Shown here: positions 8,701 through 15,581 of the stretch, piece after piece
Position numbering within the stretch: position 1 is the stretch's first letter
Layout: every line of letters starts with the position of its first letter
Assembly (NCBI GenBank): GCA_964498065.1
Contig: CAZCFZ010000082.1
Coordinates: 1 to 16,883 of the forward strand
Direction: 5' to 3'
Source: FEN-1297 sp964498065
Lineage (GTDB): Bacteria > Bacteroidota > Ignavibacteria > Ignavibacteriales > Ignavibacteriaceae
Length of the DNA: 16,883 bases
The notes under the pieces: model-generated
What the model saw: only the letters and a program-made list of their open reading frames with translations
Databases searched by the model: none
What the model was told of the DNA's origin: nothing
Made by a program: the position numbers and the translations under genes

Positions 8701-11508
8701 AAGTTTTTTGTGGGAAATAAGCATCCGCCAGGCGGTACGGATAATAGCGTCCATACTGAAAAACGCCTCATAAGGGAGAGTAATCAGCGTAAACGCTGCT
8801 TGAGCGAAATTCATACCTGCCGACCTTAGTGTAGCTGCGAAATGCTGACGCATAAGCATCTCAGCCGGTTTCTTTAGAAAATCTAGGACGGAAATGAAAA
8901 TAGAAGGTATTAGAATAATTCCGATCGCAGACAAGGTCCAGAACCATGCCTGTGATAAAATAGTCCAGCCGAACATAAATAAAAGTGTCAGTGCAAATGG
9001 TATTACGCTGCGTCTAAGGTTATCGAAGATCTTCCATCGGGACAGATTCGATAAAGGATTCTTTTTTAAACCGCCGTTGAGACCGGGAATGACTGGAAGC
9101 AGCCAGCGAACTAACTGCCAGTCACCGCGAATCCAGCGATGCCTGCGGTTTACGTCCGAATTATAACGGGCGGGATATTCTTCATATAATTGTACATCAC
9201 TTAAGAGCGCCGAGCGCGCGTAACATCCTTCGATAAGATCGTGACTGAGAATTTTATTTTCGGGAAAGCGTTCTCTGAGGACCCGCTCAAACACATCAAC
9301 ATCATAGATACCTTTACCGATGAATGATCCTTCACCGAACACATCCTGGTATACATCGGAGACGGTGCGTGTATACGGATCGATACCGGGCTGGCTTCCG
9401 TATAGCCGAGCATAACGCGAACGGTTCGTTCCAGGAAGGCTAACTGCAACGCGCGGCTGCATAATAGCGTATCCCTCGCATATACGTTGTCTGCTTTCAT
9501 CATAACGAGGTCGGTTAAGGGGGTGAGCCATAGCGCCGACTAACTGTCTTGCCGAGTCGCGCGGTAATTGCGTATCTGTGTCGAGAGTAATTACATATTT
9601 CACAGTCGATAAAATTTCAGTCTTTCCGATTATAAGCGAGAAACGGTTTTTCGAACCGCCGCGAAGCATAGAATTCAATTCTTCAAGTTTCCCTCGTTTG
9701 CGTTCGTAACCCATCCATAACCGCTCTTCAGGATTCCATTGCCGAGGCCGGTGAAAAAGGAAGAAAGTATCGTCATGCAATCCTTTGTATTTTTCATTTA
9801 GCTCTTCTATTTTCTTGCGCGCCAGAAGTAAAAGCAAGTCATCCTCCGGAAGTGTTTCCTTTGCGGAATCTTGAAAGTCGGTCAACAGACTAAAATGCAG
9901 ATTGTCGTCACGGTTTGCCAGAAACCGAACTTCCAGGGAGTCAGCCAGTTCCTTAATGTTTTGAGTATTCATTAACATTGCCGGAATGACAACAAGCGTA
10001 CTGTATTCCGGTGGAATACCTTCGGAGAAATCCATTTTAGGCAAAGGGTTGGGCAATGCCAAAAGTGCAGACAGCCAATTCGTCAATGCCACTGCCAGAT
10101 GGCTTGTACACAATAAAAAGAGTATGCCCATAAGGCTAAGCCACCAACCGTGTAATCCCAGGTTATAGACTTTCACGAACAGGCCCGAAGAAAAGATCAA
10201 CGTCATTAGCATTATTGAGCCGGTATAAATCTGTAAAGGAATACGGCAGCCCAATTTTCTTAGAGCCGAGGATGCAGAAAACCGCACCTTAGCCAGATTC
10301 TCTAGTTGTTTATGACCCTTATCGATCAGGAAGTATCCGACATGTGCCGTTCTGTCTTCGCTTCCCTTGTCAACAGCGCTTTCTTCAGCCAGGCTTATAG
10401 CATGTTGTGCGACTTGTTCTTCGGACAGCGGACTGTTCTTAGCAATCTTTTCCACCGCATGACGGTATCGATCGCGGGTAGTAAAATCCATTTTGCCGTA
10501 AACTCCGCAAGGGTCTTTACTCAATATCCCTTCAACAACGCTCATGTTCTCGACAAACCGGCGCCAGTCGGTCGACTCCAGGAACCTTAGGCTGCCTATA
10601 CTATTGCTGATCGAAACCTGGTCTGCAGCCTGCTGCTGGTTGCCCAATTGTACTAATTTTTCAATTGTTAAACCCGATTCGGAAAGCTGCTGCTCAATCC
10701 AATTTAAAGGCGATACAAGGGAATGGCTTAAGCCCTGCAGTCTGCGAGAGAATTCCGAGACAAAGGGCGTACTCATAGGCGGACCTGTTCGAGCCATATC
10801 TGCGATTATCAGGATTAAGCTCTTGGGATCTTTTTCAGCAACCTCTAACATCTTATCCGCCCATAAATCTGCCAAATCCCTATCAAATCTTCCGGCAGCA
10901 ACTCTTACGGCAACGCGTCGGAGATTCTCAATTAACGCCAACCGCAGCATAGTAGGTATTGCCCATAACTCTCCTAATTTTAAGTTTGTGACAGTCTGAT
11001 AGGAAGCAACAAACCGGCTAAGATTTTCCGGATCAACACGGCCGTCGCCGTGCGCAATAGTTTCCTTAGCTATATCATAAACACGCGGAAGGCCTTTGGA
11101 CGGACCGTTCAGTAGGCGGGGCAGTTCCCGGCTGTAGCCCTTGGGTAAATGCCTTTTGCCTGTGCGTATCTGTTCTTCGATCAAATAAAAGTTATCAAGC
11201 AGCCATTCACCGGCGGGCGTAATCTGATGTTTTGCCTTCACTGTCTTGGTCAGCAAATTGTGGACTTCAAATAAAAATAATTCGTTCTCAGATAATCTGG
11301 TCAATAGGTATTGATCAGGATTGTGTTGAGAGCCTAAAGTATGCAAACCCGCAAGAGTCTTGCCGTGCTGCTCCATCTGATCTGCGCTGAATAACTCCGA
11401 TCGTAACGGCGGTTCTCCGGCTGCAAATTTTTTAGTTAGAAAGTCCTCTTTAAGCTGAACTTTTAGTCGGAACAAAGATCCGTTTATTTTAGGGCTGGTC
11501 ATCTTCAT
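2791..11508 (-). CDS. ndvB: Cyclic beta-1,2-glucan synthase (GT84-GH94 multidomain protein)
   Basis: A 2905-residue protein, close to the roughly 2830-2870 residues of Agrobacterium ChvB and Brucella Cgs. It polymerises glucose from UDP-glucose into beta-1,2-glucan on the enzyme and cyclises it; the product is periplasmic. Domains in order: a soluble N-terminal region (PPLRSELFSADQ); helices at about 425-490; the GT84 domain with LDTDTQLPRD (DTD at 643-645) and an RW motif at 791-792; helices at about 836-876 and 960-1006; a glycoamylase-like domain (about 1330-1570, YDNTRH at 1341-1346, HHQGM at 1550-1554); two beta-sandwich modules (about 1615-1760 and 2090-2260); and a GH94 catalytic barrel with GDWNDGM at 2583-2589, the family's acid motif. 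No frameshift or missing key motif is seen. The ATG at 11508 follows GGAAAG; an in-frame ATG at 11502 is nearly as good. ndvB, chvB and cgs are names for the same family. Confidence 0.93.
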   Translation of the reverse strand: MKMTSPKINGSLFRLKVQLKEDFLTKKFAAGEPPLRSELFSADQMEQHGKTLAGLHTLGSQHNPDQYLLTRLSENELFLFEVHNLLTKTVKAKHQITPAGEWLLDNFYLIEEQIRTGKRHLPKGYSRELPRLLNGPSKGLPRVYDIAKETIAHGDGRVDPENLSRFVASYQTVTNLKLGELWAIPTMLRLALIENLRRVAVRVAAGRFDRDLADLWADKMLEVAEKDPKSLILIIADMARTGPPMSTPFVSEFSRRLQGLSHSLVSPLNWIEQQLSESGLTIEKLVQLGNQQQAADQVSISNSIGSLRFLESTDWRRFVENMSVVEGILSKDPCGVYGKMDFTTRDRYRHAVEKIAKNSPLSEEQVAQHAISLAEESAVDKGSEDRTAHVGYFLIDKGHKQLENLAKVRFSASSALRKLGCRIPLQIYTGSIMLMTLIFSSGLFVKVYNLGLHGWWLSLMGILFLLCTSHLAVALTNWLSALLALPNPLPKMDFSEGIPPEYSTLVVIPAMLMNTQNIKELADSLEVRFLANRDDNLHFSLLTDFQDSAKETLPEDDLLLLLARKKIEELNEKYKGLHDDTFFLFHRPRQWNPEERLWMGYERKRGKLEELNSMLRGGSKNRFSLIIGKTEILSTVKYVITLDTDTQLPRDSARQLVGAMAHPLNRPRYDESRQRICEGYAIMQPRVAVSLPGTNRSRYARLYGSQPGIDPYTRTVSDVYQDVFGEGSFIGKGIYDVDVFERVLRERFPENKILSHDLIEGCYARSALLSDVQLYEEYPARYNSDVNRRHRWIRGDWQLVRWLLPVIPGLNGGLKKNPLSNLSRWKIFDNLRRSVIPFALTLLFMFGWTILSQAWFWTLSAIGIILIPSIFISVLDFLKKPAEMLMRQHFAATLRSAGMNFAQAAFTLITLPYEAFFSMDAIIRTAWRMLISHKKLLEWNPSNVRGRKNRINLFGSYRTMWISPVFAIFSIIYFGLSKQAVPVIALPILIIWAASPAITWWISLPLSQREAKLSANQKLFLRNLSRKTWSFFETFVGPEDNWLPPDNYQENSVAAVAHRTSPTNMGLALLANLSAYDFGYITAGRLIERTSNAFRTMEKLERYRGHFLNWYDTQSLQPLRPRYISSVDSGNLAGHLLTLRQGILALPDHNIVEPQLFEGISDTLKILMELDKENDRAQFVQLQKDLELNLNSPPVTLSAVWQSLKLLTASVEKLEKQFISSAENQTAWWINALAKQCRNALDELTFLVPWIVHPADPDIKNLFPGYDEIPSLHELARLDRELPPVIGWLSHDLTAEKSERINKFRQQITEGAKRADERIEVIKGIAIQSGKFSDMEYDFMYDNTRHLLSVGYSIDEKRRDPSYYDLLASEARLSTFVAIAQGQLPQESWFALGRLLTTVGGEPILLSWSGSMFEYLMPLLVMPTFENTLLDQTYKAAVERQIEYGKQCGVPWGISESCFNTVDVNLNYQYRAFGVPGLGLKRGLAEDLVIAPYASALALMIEPEEACVNLQKLASNGLVGKFGFYEAVDYTSSRLPRDQPSFVVKSFMAHHQGMSLLSLAYLLLDRPMQKRFESDPLIEATMLLLHERIPRTMSLYLHTSGLSDTHANTGITEMPVRILKNPSTAVPEVQLLSNGRYSVMITNAGGGYSRWKDIAVTRWREDSTCDNWGTFCFIRDPDNGEFWSTAFQPSLKQSKNYEVIFSEGHAEFRRSDQNFDMHTEIVVSPEDDIELRRVHLTNRLRTRRVIDITSYAEVVLASSASDALHPAFSNLFVESEIKRERHAILCTRRPRSPEDQTLWMFHMMSVRGAKVEEVSYETDRMQFIGRGNTINDPQAMKEPAVLSNSQGPVLDPIVAIRYHIILEPEETATIDMIFGLGETRDKALSLIDKYQDRRLANRVFELAYTHSQVVLRQINAAETDALLYARLANSIIYVDSFLRADSSIIIQNRRGQSGLWGYSISGDLPIVLLQIEDPANIGLVEQIVQAHAYWRLKGLAVDLVIWNEDHAGYRQQLQEQIMRLIAAGIEANIIDRPGGIFVRQADQISNEDRILIQTVARIIISDRQGTLESQINHRSITEVHVPLLKPVRIFNKNHRDVPMSARADLIFYNGYGGFTQDGREYIITTSEKQVTPAPWVNVIANPGFGTIISESGPVYTWNENAHEYRLTPWNNDPVSDSNGEAFYIRDEETGHFWSPSPLPSRGAGIYVSRHGFGYSVFEHTEDGIRSELWIYVALNASIKFSVLKVRNLSGRHRKLTATGYVELVLGDLPPKSVMHVITEIDPINGAIYARNSYNSEFSEIIAFFQTDSAESTFSCSRAEFLGRNGSIQKPAAMTSMHLSGKIGAALDPCAAIMVPFDLDDGQEREIIFKLGAGNNYEEAGKLLWRFQGAIAARSALEEVWQYWKHALGVVQVDTPDTSLNILTNGWLLYQTLACRIWARSGYYQSGGAFGFRDQLQDVMSLVHSEPGLLRKHLLLSASRQFKEGDVQHWWHPPSGRGVRTRCSDDYLWLPLAVCRYVISSGDTGVLNEKINFLEGREVNTEDDSYYDLPNRSEETGSLYQHCVRAIIKGLRLGVHGLPLMGTGDWNDGMNKVGSQGKGESVWLGFFLYEVLMKFSKIAGMQGDFAFAERCKIEASALRENIERNGWDGKWYRRAYFDDGTPLGSENNPECKIDSIVQSWSVFSGAGDLERLHMAMNELDKRLVRRDHLLIQLLDPPFDKSDLNPGYIKGYVPGVRENGGQYTHAAIWAAMAFAALGDSTNAWELLRIINPVNHSKTHEAITKYKVEPYVIAADVYSLSPHTGRGGWTWYTGSAGWMYRLIVESLLGLRLEDDKLFIEPCLPADWETYKVSYRFRETFYHITIHQTHDGNFGTGITVNGVKNDNKFISLVNDHREHSVEVRILRLD

Positions 11509-11640
11509 AATCTTTCCATAGAGGGGAAACAGAAAGCCGAATGTGCTGCGTTACTAATTGATTATACGAAATATTATATAACATAGCCCAAGTGACTAGA
11601 GTTAAATCTCAACAATAAACTACAAAAATTGTTTGGTAAT

Positions 11641-11680
11641 TAAATCGTCCAAAGGGATGAAAAGGGAATTACTTCAGGGG
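11641..11680 (-). promoter_or_regulatory. Conserved upstream element, copy D (before ndvB)
   Basis: Half-sites AAAGGGA at 11651-11657 and 11661-11667 on the plus strand, here 10 bp apart because one A is missing from the spacer. The flank is AATCG, as in the other copies. The opposed third half-site seen in copies A-C is lost (TTCAGGGG instead). It lies 132 bases upstream of the ndvB start, in the same orientation as the other copies to their genes. The remaining bases to 11768 and down to 11509 are AT-rich and show no gene. Confidence 0.65.
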
Positions 11681-11768
11681 TGTGAAGCGGGCATTTATTT
11701 ACTAACTTCGGTGAGGTTAAACCATAATATTCAATAGAAAACCTGACCTTTCCTGACAATTATTCCTG

Positions 11769-12182
11769 TTAAACATGCTTTTGGATTTCAAATGAATCGT
11801 ATTGGTAATAATAATTATTATTAAGAAAATATTTAATTTCTGAAATAACCCATTGACCTGATAATTTATTCCTCAGTACAATCGCTGATATCCACTGAAA
11901 TTCATTCAGATGCAGAGTATTGTCTACAAAGGCAAATCTGATTGCATCTTTAATGAATGCTTCGGCAATTTCGCGACATGAAAATACGGGCAGTTCTTCA
12001 ATTATATGTTTACGAACCTTAATCTTAAGAATAGATTCATCAATAAAATTATGATTAAAACCTAATTCACCTGCTATGAAGTGTATTATCTTTTCTTCTA
12101 ATAATGCTATATTTATGTTTTTACCGGTTAAAAACAGCAGTCACGTTAAATAATTGCTTTTGTCCGATAGTTTTAAAATCAT
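11769..12182 (-). pseudogene. TerB-like small protein gene interrupted by an in-frame TGA
   Basis: One frame of 137 codons is open from ATG (12182) to TAA (11769-11771) except for a TGA at codon 14 (12141-12143). The start has an ACGGAG ribosome binding site six bases upstream. The start reads MILKLSDKSNYLT, then the stop, then LLFLTGKNINIALLEEKI. The later part reads FSCREIAEAFIKDAIRFAF, then VDNTLHLNEFQWI, a pattern I associate with alpha-helical TerB-like (tellurite-resistance-type) domains: E-I-A-E, then a D, then LH and E about 20 residues on. In such proteins a glycine often sits at the TGA position (Y-L-x-G-L-L), so GGA to TGA is the likely change. No ATG follows the stop in frame, so reinitiation is unlikely. 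It is either a recent nonsense mutation or a sequence error. The family assignment is from pattern memory and is moderate. Confidence 0.65.
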
Positions 12183-12301
12183 AACATACTCCGTTAAATA
12201 TTATATTGTAAATTGAATTAGGTTATTGAGAATTCATATATAGTAGAAAAGTTATACGCTTTGAATTCCTTTACAATAATTTTAACAATTTAATTTATCC
12301 G

Positions 12302-13519
12302 TCATTCATACCTAAGAGCATCTATGGGATTTAAATTTGCCGCTTTTCGCGCCGGATAAAATCCGAAAAAGACTCCTATTATACCGGCAAAGCTGAACGC
12401 GAGCAAAACAATTTCAGGTTTTATATATGCAGCCTGGCTTGTATAAGCGTTAAGAATGTAAGTAATGCCGAATGATAGAAGAATGCCTATCAAACCGCCC
12501 GCTAAACTTAAAACCAATGCTTCGATTAAAAATTGTACAAGTATATCCGAAGTTCTTGCGCCTATAGATAAACGAATCCCGATCTCTCTTGTCCTTTCCG
12601 TAACGGATACGAGCATAATATTCATAATACCGATGCCGCCGACAATTAAAGAAACGCCTGCTACCGAACCTAATAGAATTGTAAGCACAGCAGATGTTGC
12701 GGTAGCAGCCGCGGTAATATCGGCTTGATTTCTAACCGTGAAGTCGTTGTCGTCTCCGGCTTTTATATGGTGAGCTTGGCGCATAATTGTAGTTAATTGC
12801 GCTTGAGCTTGGTTTATTTGATCAACTGAAACAGCGCTTGCCTGAATGTAATTAATGTACCTGCCGCCAACCAGCCTGTCGAGTACGGTTGTGGAAGGTG
12901 CCAAAATAACATCATCGTTATCGCTTCCCATTGCGCTTTGACCTTTGGGAGCCAATACTCCGATAACTCTAAAAGGTACATTTCGAATTCTTATCTGCTG
13001 TCCGACTGGATCCTGATTTGGAAATAAATTGTTTACTATCGTCTGTCCTAGGACAGCAACCTTAGCTCTTGAAAGAACATTTCTATCGGTAAAAAATGAG
13101 CCGGATGATAAAGGCCAGTCCCGGATATTTAAATAGTTTGTTGCGACTCCGAGCACTTGAGTACTCCAGTTGCCGGCACCTCCGATTATTTGCGCGCTTG
13201 ATCTGATAACAGGGGAAACGTATTGAATAAGAGAAGCGCCATCTTTTATTTTTTGAACGTCATCCATCGTAAACCTGTTTATACTGCCTGCGCCTCTATT
13301 TATTCCTCCGGAACTGCTTGAGCCTGGGAAAATAATTATCATATTGGTTCCGAGAGCTGCAATTTGCTGTTCAACTTGCTGCTGTGCGCCGTCTCCTATT
13401 GCCACCATTACAACTACCGCAGCAACGCCTATAATAATTCCAAGTGCAGTTAGAAGACTTCTCATGCGGGATTTTAAGATACTCTTAATTGCCGCCTTCA
13501 AAATTTTTTTAATTTTCAT
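12302..13519 (-). CDS. MacB-type ABC transporter permease
   Basis: A 405-residue permease with the MacB/FtsX layout. It has an N-terminal helix (about 20-42, in SRMRSLLTALGIIIGVAAVV), a large periplasmic domain (about 45-275, MacB_PCD type), then three helices (about 277-305, 328-357 and 369-390). The motif ERTREIGIRLSIGA (308-321) and the ending PARKAANLNPIDALRYE are typical of the family. As a dimer it passes periplasmic conformational changes driven by the ATPase rather than moving substrate through the inner membrane. A Gly/Ser-rich loop at 66-80 is normal for the family. The start at 13519 is supported by AGAAGGA six bases upstream. It is the last gene of the operon, 19 bases after the ATPase gene. 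The substrate (peptide, lipid, drug or lipoprotein) cannot be told from the sequence. Confidence 0.93.
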   Translation of the reverse strand: MKIKKILKAAIKSILKSRMRSLLTALGIIIGVAAVVVMVAIGDGAQQQVEQQIAALGTNMIIIFPGSSSSGGINRGAGSINRFTMDDVQKIKDGASLIQYVSPVIRSSAQIIGGAGNWSTQVLGVATNYLNIRDWPLSSGSFFTDRNVLSRAKVAVLGQTIVNNLFPNQDPVGQQIRIRNVPFRVIGVLAPKGQSAMGSDNDDVILAPSTTVLDRLVGGRYINYIQASAVSVDQINQAQAQLTTIMRQAHHIKAGDDNDFTVRNQADITAAATATSAVLTILLGSVAGVSLIVGGIGIMNIMLVSVTERTREIGIRLSIGARTSDILVQFLIEALVLSLAGGLIGILLSFGITYILNAYTSQAAYIKPEIVLLAFSFAGIIGVFFGFYPARKAANLNPIDALRYE

Positions 13520-13538
13520 GATCAGTCCTTCTAAATTC

Positions 13539-14291
13539 CTATACTTTGCTTAGCTCGGTATTTTTTAATTTCTCAAGTTCTTCTTTTGCGTTTAGACTTG
13601 CCTCAATCCGGTAGTCGCGGATAATAGCTCCGTCTTTCAGTTCAATGATTCGTTGAGCAAAATATGCAAAGTCTCTTTCATGTGTTACCAAAACAACCGT
13701 AATTCCTTCATTATTTAATTCCTGGAATAACTCAAACACTTCGACTGACGTTTTGCTGTCAAGGTTCCCTGTCGGTTCATCTGCCAAGATTAAAGCTGGT
13801 TCGTTTACAAGAGCTCTTGCTATTGCAACTCTTTGCTGCTGACCGCCGGACATCTGGTTAGGCTCATGATACATTCTATCTCTTAATCCCACACGTTCAA
13901 GAGATTCGATTGATTTCCTGGTTGGATCTTTTATCCTGTTGCTTCTGTCGTACATTAAAGGAAGCTCTACGTTTTCTAATGCAGTAGTCCGGTGCAGCAA
14001 ATTAAATCCCTGGAAGACAAACCCGATCTTTTGATTTCGAATTGCCGAGTACTCGTTTTTTGAAAGCTTGTTTGTGTCAACACCATCAAGATAGTACCCG
14101 CCGGAAGTGGGACTGTCAAGGCATCCGAGGATGTTCATTAATGTTGATTTGCCCGAGCCGGAAGCCCCCATAATAGCAACGAAATCACCTTCCTCAATGG
14201 AAATATTTACAGCATTTAATGCATGTACTTCCACATCACCGACTTTGTATGTTTTTGTCAGATCAACGGTTTTTATTATTGTCCTAACCAT
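13539..14291 (-). CDS. MacB/LolD-type ABC transporter ATP-binding protein
   Basis: A 250-residue ATPase with all nucleotide-binding motifs: Walker A GASGSGKST (42-50), Q-loop FVFQ (91-94), signature MSGGQQQR (147-154), Walker B LILADE (167-172) and H-loop His204. The segment MNILGCLDSPTSGGYYLDG is typical of the MacB/LolD/FtsE class. Unlike E. coli MacB, ATPase and permease are separate proteins, as is common in Bacteroidota-type MacB systems. It powers the permease encoded 19 bases downstream. The start at 14291 lies two bases after the adaptor gene's stop, with an AGAGG site inside the end of that gene, which suggests translational coupling. The C-terminal 30 residues after RDYRIE form a charged tail. 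Confidence 0.95.
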   Translation of the reverse strand: MVRTIIKTVDLTKTYKVGDVEVHALNAVNISIEEGDFVAIMGASGSGKSTLMNILGCLDSPTSGGYYLDGVDTNKLSKNEYSAIRNQKIGFVFQGFNLLHRTTALENVELPLMYDRSNRIKDPTRKSIESLERVGLRDRMYHEPNQMSGGQQQRVAIARALVNEPALILADEPTGNLDSKTSVEVFELFQELNNEGITVVLVTHERDFAYFAQRIIELKDGAIIRDYRIEASLNAKEELEKLKNTELSKV

Positions 14292-14293
14292 TA

Positions 14294-15562
14294 TTATAAG
14301 CCTCTTCCAATCCCTCTTGGCATACCCCTGCCGGCTGCGTTCGAATTAACTTTGTTTCCATTTGCAGCGGATGCTGTACCTATAATAACATTCATTCCTT
14401 CTTTTAAATCCTTGCTTTTAACTATTTCGGTATTCTTTCCGTCAGTTATGCCAAGAACTAGAAAATTTTGTTTAAGATTTCCTTTCTCATCAAGCGACCA
14501 AACTTTCCCGATATTCGAAATTTTGTCTTGCCGTTTTGTTGAATCTTGCCGGAAAGAGCTTCCTTCTTTATTTTGAAGATTAAGGTTGGCAACGCCCGGA
14601 GAAATTCCGTTATTTTTTTGCAAGGATACATTATATTTCACAAGCGTTTGTTGATCCGGCAGGAAACCGAGCGCTTCGTTCGGAATTATAAGAACACTAT
14701 CCTTTTGAGCTATATAAAAATCAACAGTAGCGGTCATACCGGGTAAAAGCAGATTGTTTTTATTGTCGGCATTAATCACTACAGTATATTCAACTACGTT
14801 TGAAATAACTTGGGAGTTCAATCTTATCTGTACAACCTTACCCATAAATTTTTTGTCGGGGTAAGCTTGAACAGTAAAATCGGTAGTTTGCCCTACTTTT
14901 ATTTCTCCGATATCACTCTCATCAACAGAAGCTAAAATCTCCATTTTAGAAAGGTCTTCGGCGATCGAGAACAGCACAGGCGCCTGCAAACTGGCTGCTA
15001 CGGTATTTCCTTCCAACACGTTTTTATTTATTATAATTCCTTTTATCGGAGAATAGATATATGCATAACCGAGGTTTGTCTTTGTTTGCAATAAGTTGCC
15101 TTTAGATAATTCTACATCTGCGGAATCTGAAACCAATGTTGATTTTGAGGTAATACAATCCAAATCGGACAAAAACCCTTTTTGATTTAATGTCACATTC
15201 TGTGCATATTGAGCTTTGGCAAGTATAAATTGAGATTCGGCTTTTAGAAGAGATGCTCTGGCATTGTGAACTTGCTGGGATAAAGCGGTTGTATCAATAA
15301 TGGCTAATAGCTGCCCCTTTCTAACATGGGAATTATAATCTACAAATATCTTTGCAATCTTACCTGAGACTTGTGTACCGATATCAACCGTGGAAACGGC
15401 TTCCATAGTCCCCGTGCTTGATATCATATTAATAATATTCCCTCTTTTAATTTGAGCGAATGTAAACTTAACTGTGGGGTTATCACTCCTAATAAATAAG
15501 AAATAAATAATAATAAATGAAGCAACGGTGATTAAACCGTAAATGGTTATTTTCTTTTGCAT
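14294..15562 (-). CDS. MacA-like periplasmic adaptor (HlyD/RND membrane fusion family)
   Basis: A 422-residue adaptor that links an inner-membrane MacB pump to an outer-membrane channel. It has one N-terminal membrane anchor (about 5-23), a biotinyl-lipoyl-like half (about 56-90, IGTQVSGKIAKIFVDYNSHV), a helical hairpin (about 92-160), the second half-motif (about 165-200, YIYSPIKGIIINKNVLEGN), and a beta-barrel (about 205-285, ending LLLPGMTATVDFYI). An inserted polar stretch at about 313-348, rich in Asn, Gln and Ser, and a Gly/Arg-rich tail (GRGMPRGIGRGL) are probably disordered. The start at 15562 has only a distant AAGGA. It follows the radical SAM gene by 19 bases and precedes the ATPase gene by two, so all four are one operon. 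No TolC-like gene is in the window. Confidence 0.92.
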   Translation of the reverse strand: MQKKITIYGLITVASFIIIYFLFIRSDNPTVKFTFAQIKRGNIINMISSTGTMEAVSTVDIGTQVSGKIAKIFVDYNSHVRKGQLLAIIDTTALSQQVHNARASLLKAESQFILAKAQYAQNVTLNQKGFLSDLDCITSKSTLVSDSADVELSKGNLLQTKTNLGYAYIYSPIKGIIINKNVLEGNTVAASLQAPVLFSIAEDLSKMEILASVDESDIGEIKVGQTTDFTVQAYPDKKFMGKVVQIRLNSQVISNVVEYTVVINADNKNNLLLPGMTATVDFYIAQKDSVLIIPNEALGFLPDQQTLVKYNVSLQKNNGISPGVANLNLQNKEGSSFRQDSTKRQDKISNIGKVWSLDEKGNLKQNFLVLGITDGKNTEIVKSKDLKEGMNVIIGTASAANGNKVNSNAAGRGMPRGIGRGL

Positions 15563-15581
15563 CTTAGTTTTAAAATCCTTA

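Noticed and set aside
10544..10999. Open frame of 151 codons on the plus strand.
   Set aside because: It is antisense to the N-terminal region of ndvB, whose protein sequence is clearly conserved there. The composition looks like a reverse-frame artefact.
11806..11823. Perfect 18-base palindrome of TAA/TTA repeats.
   Set aside because: It is explained by codons for runs of Asn and Tyr near the end of the TerB-like frame and by low complexity. No independent role can be supported.
12119..12143. The TGA in the TerB-like gene is followed by a short inverted repeat (TGTTTTTA/TAAAAACA), suggesting a selenocysteine codon with a SECIS-like hairpin.
   Set aside because: The loop lacks the GU expected of bacterial SECIS elements, the stem is almost all A-T, and the family pattern predicts Gly, not Cys or Sec, at this position. 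A nonsense change is simpler.
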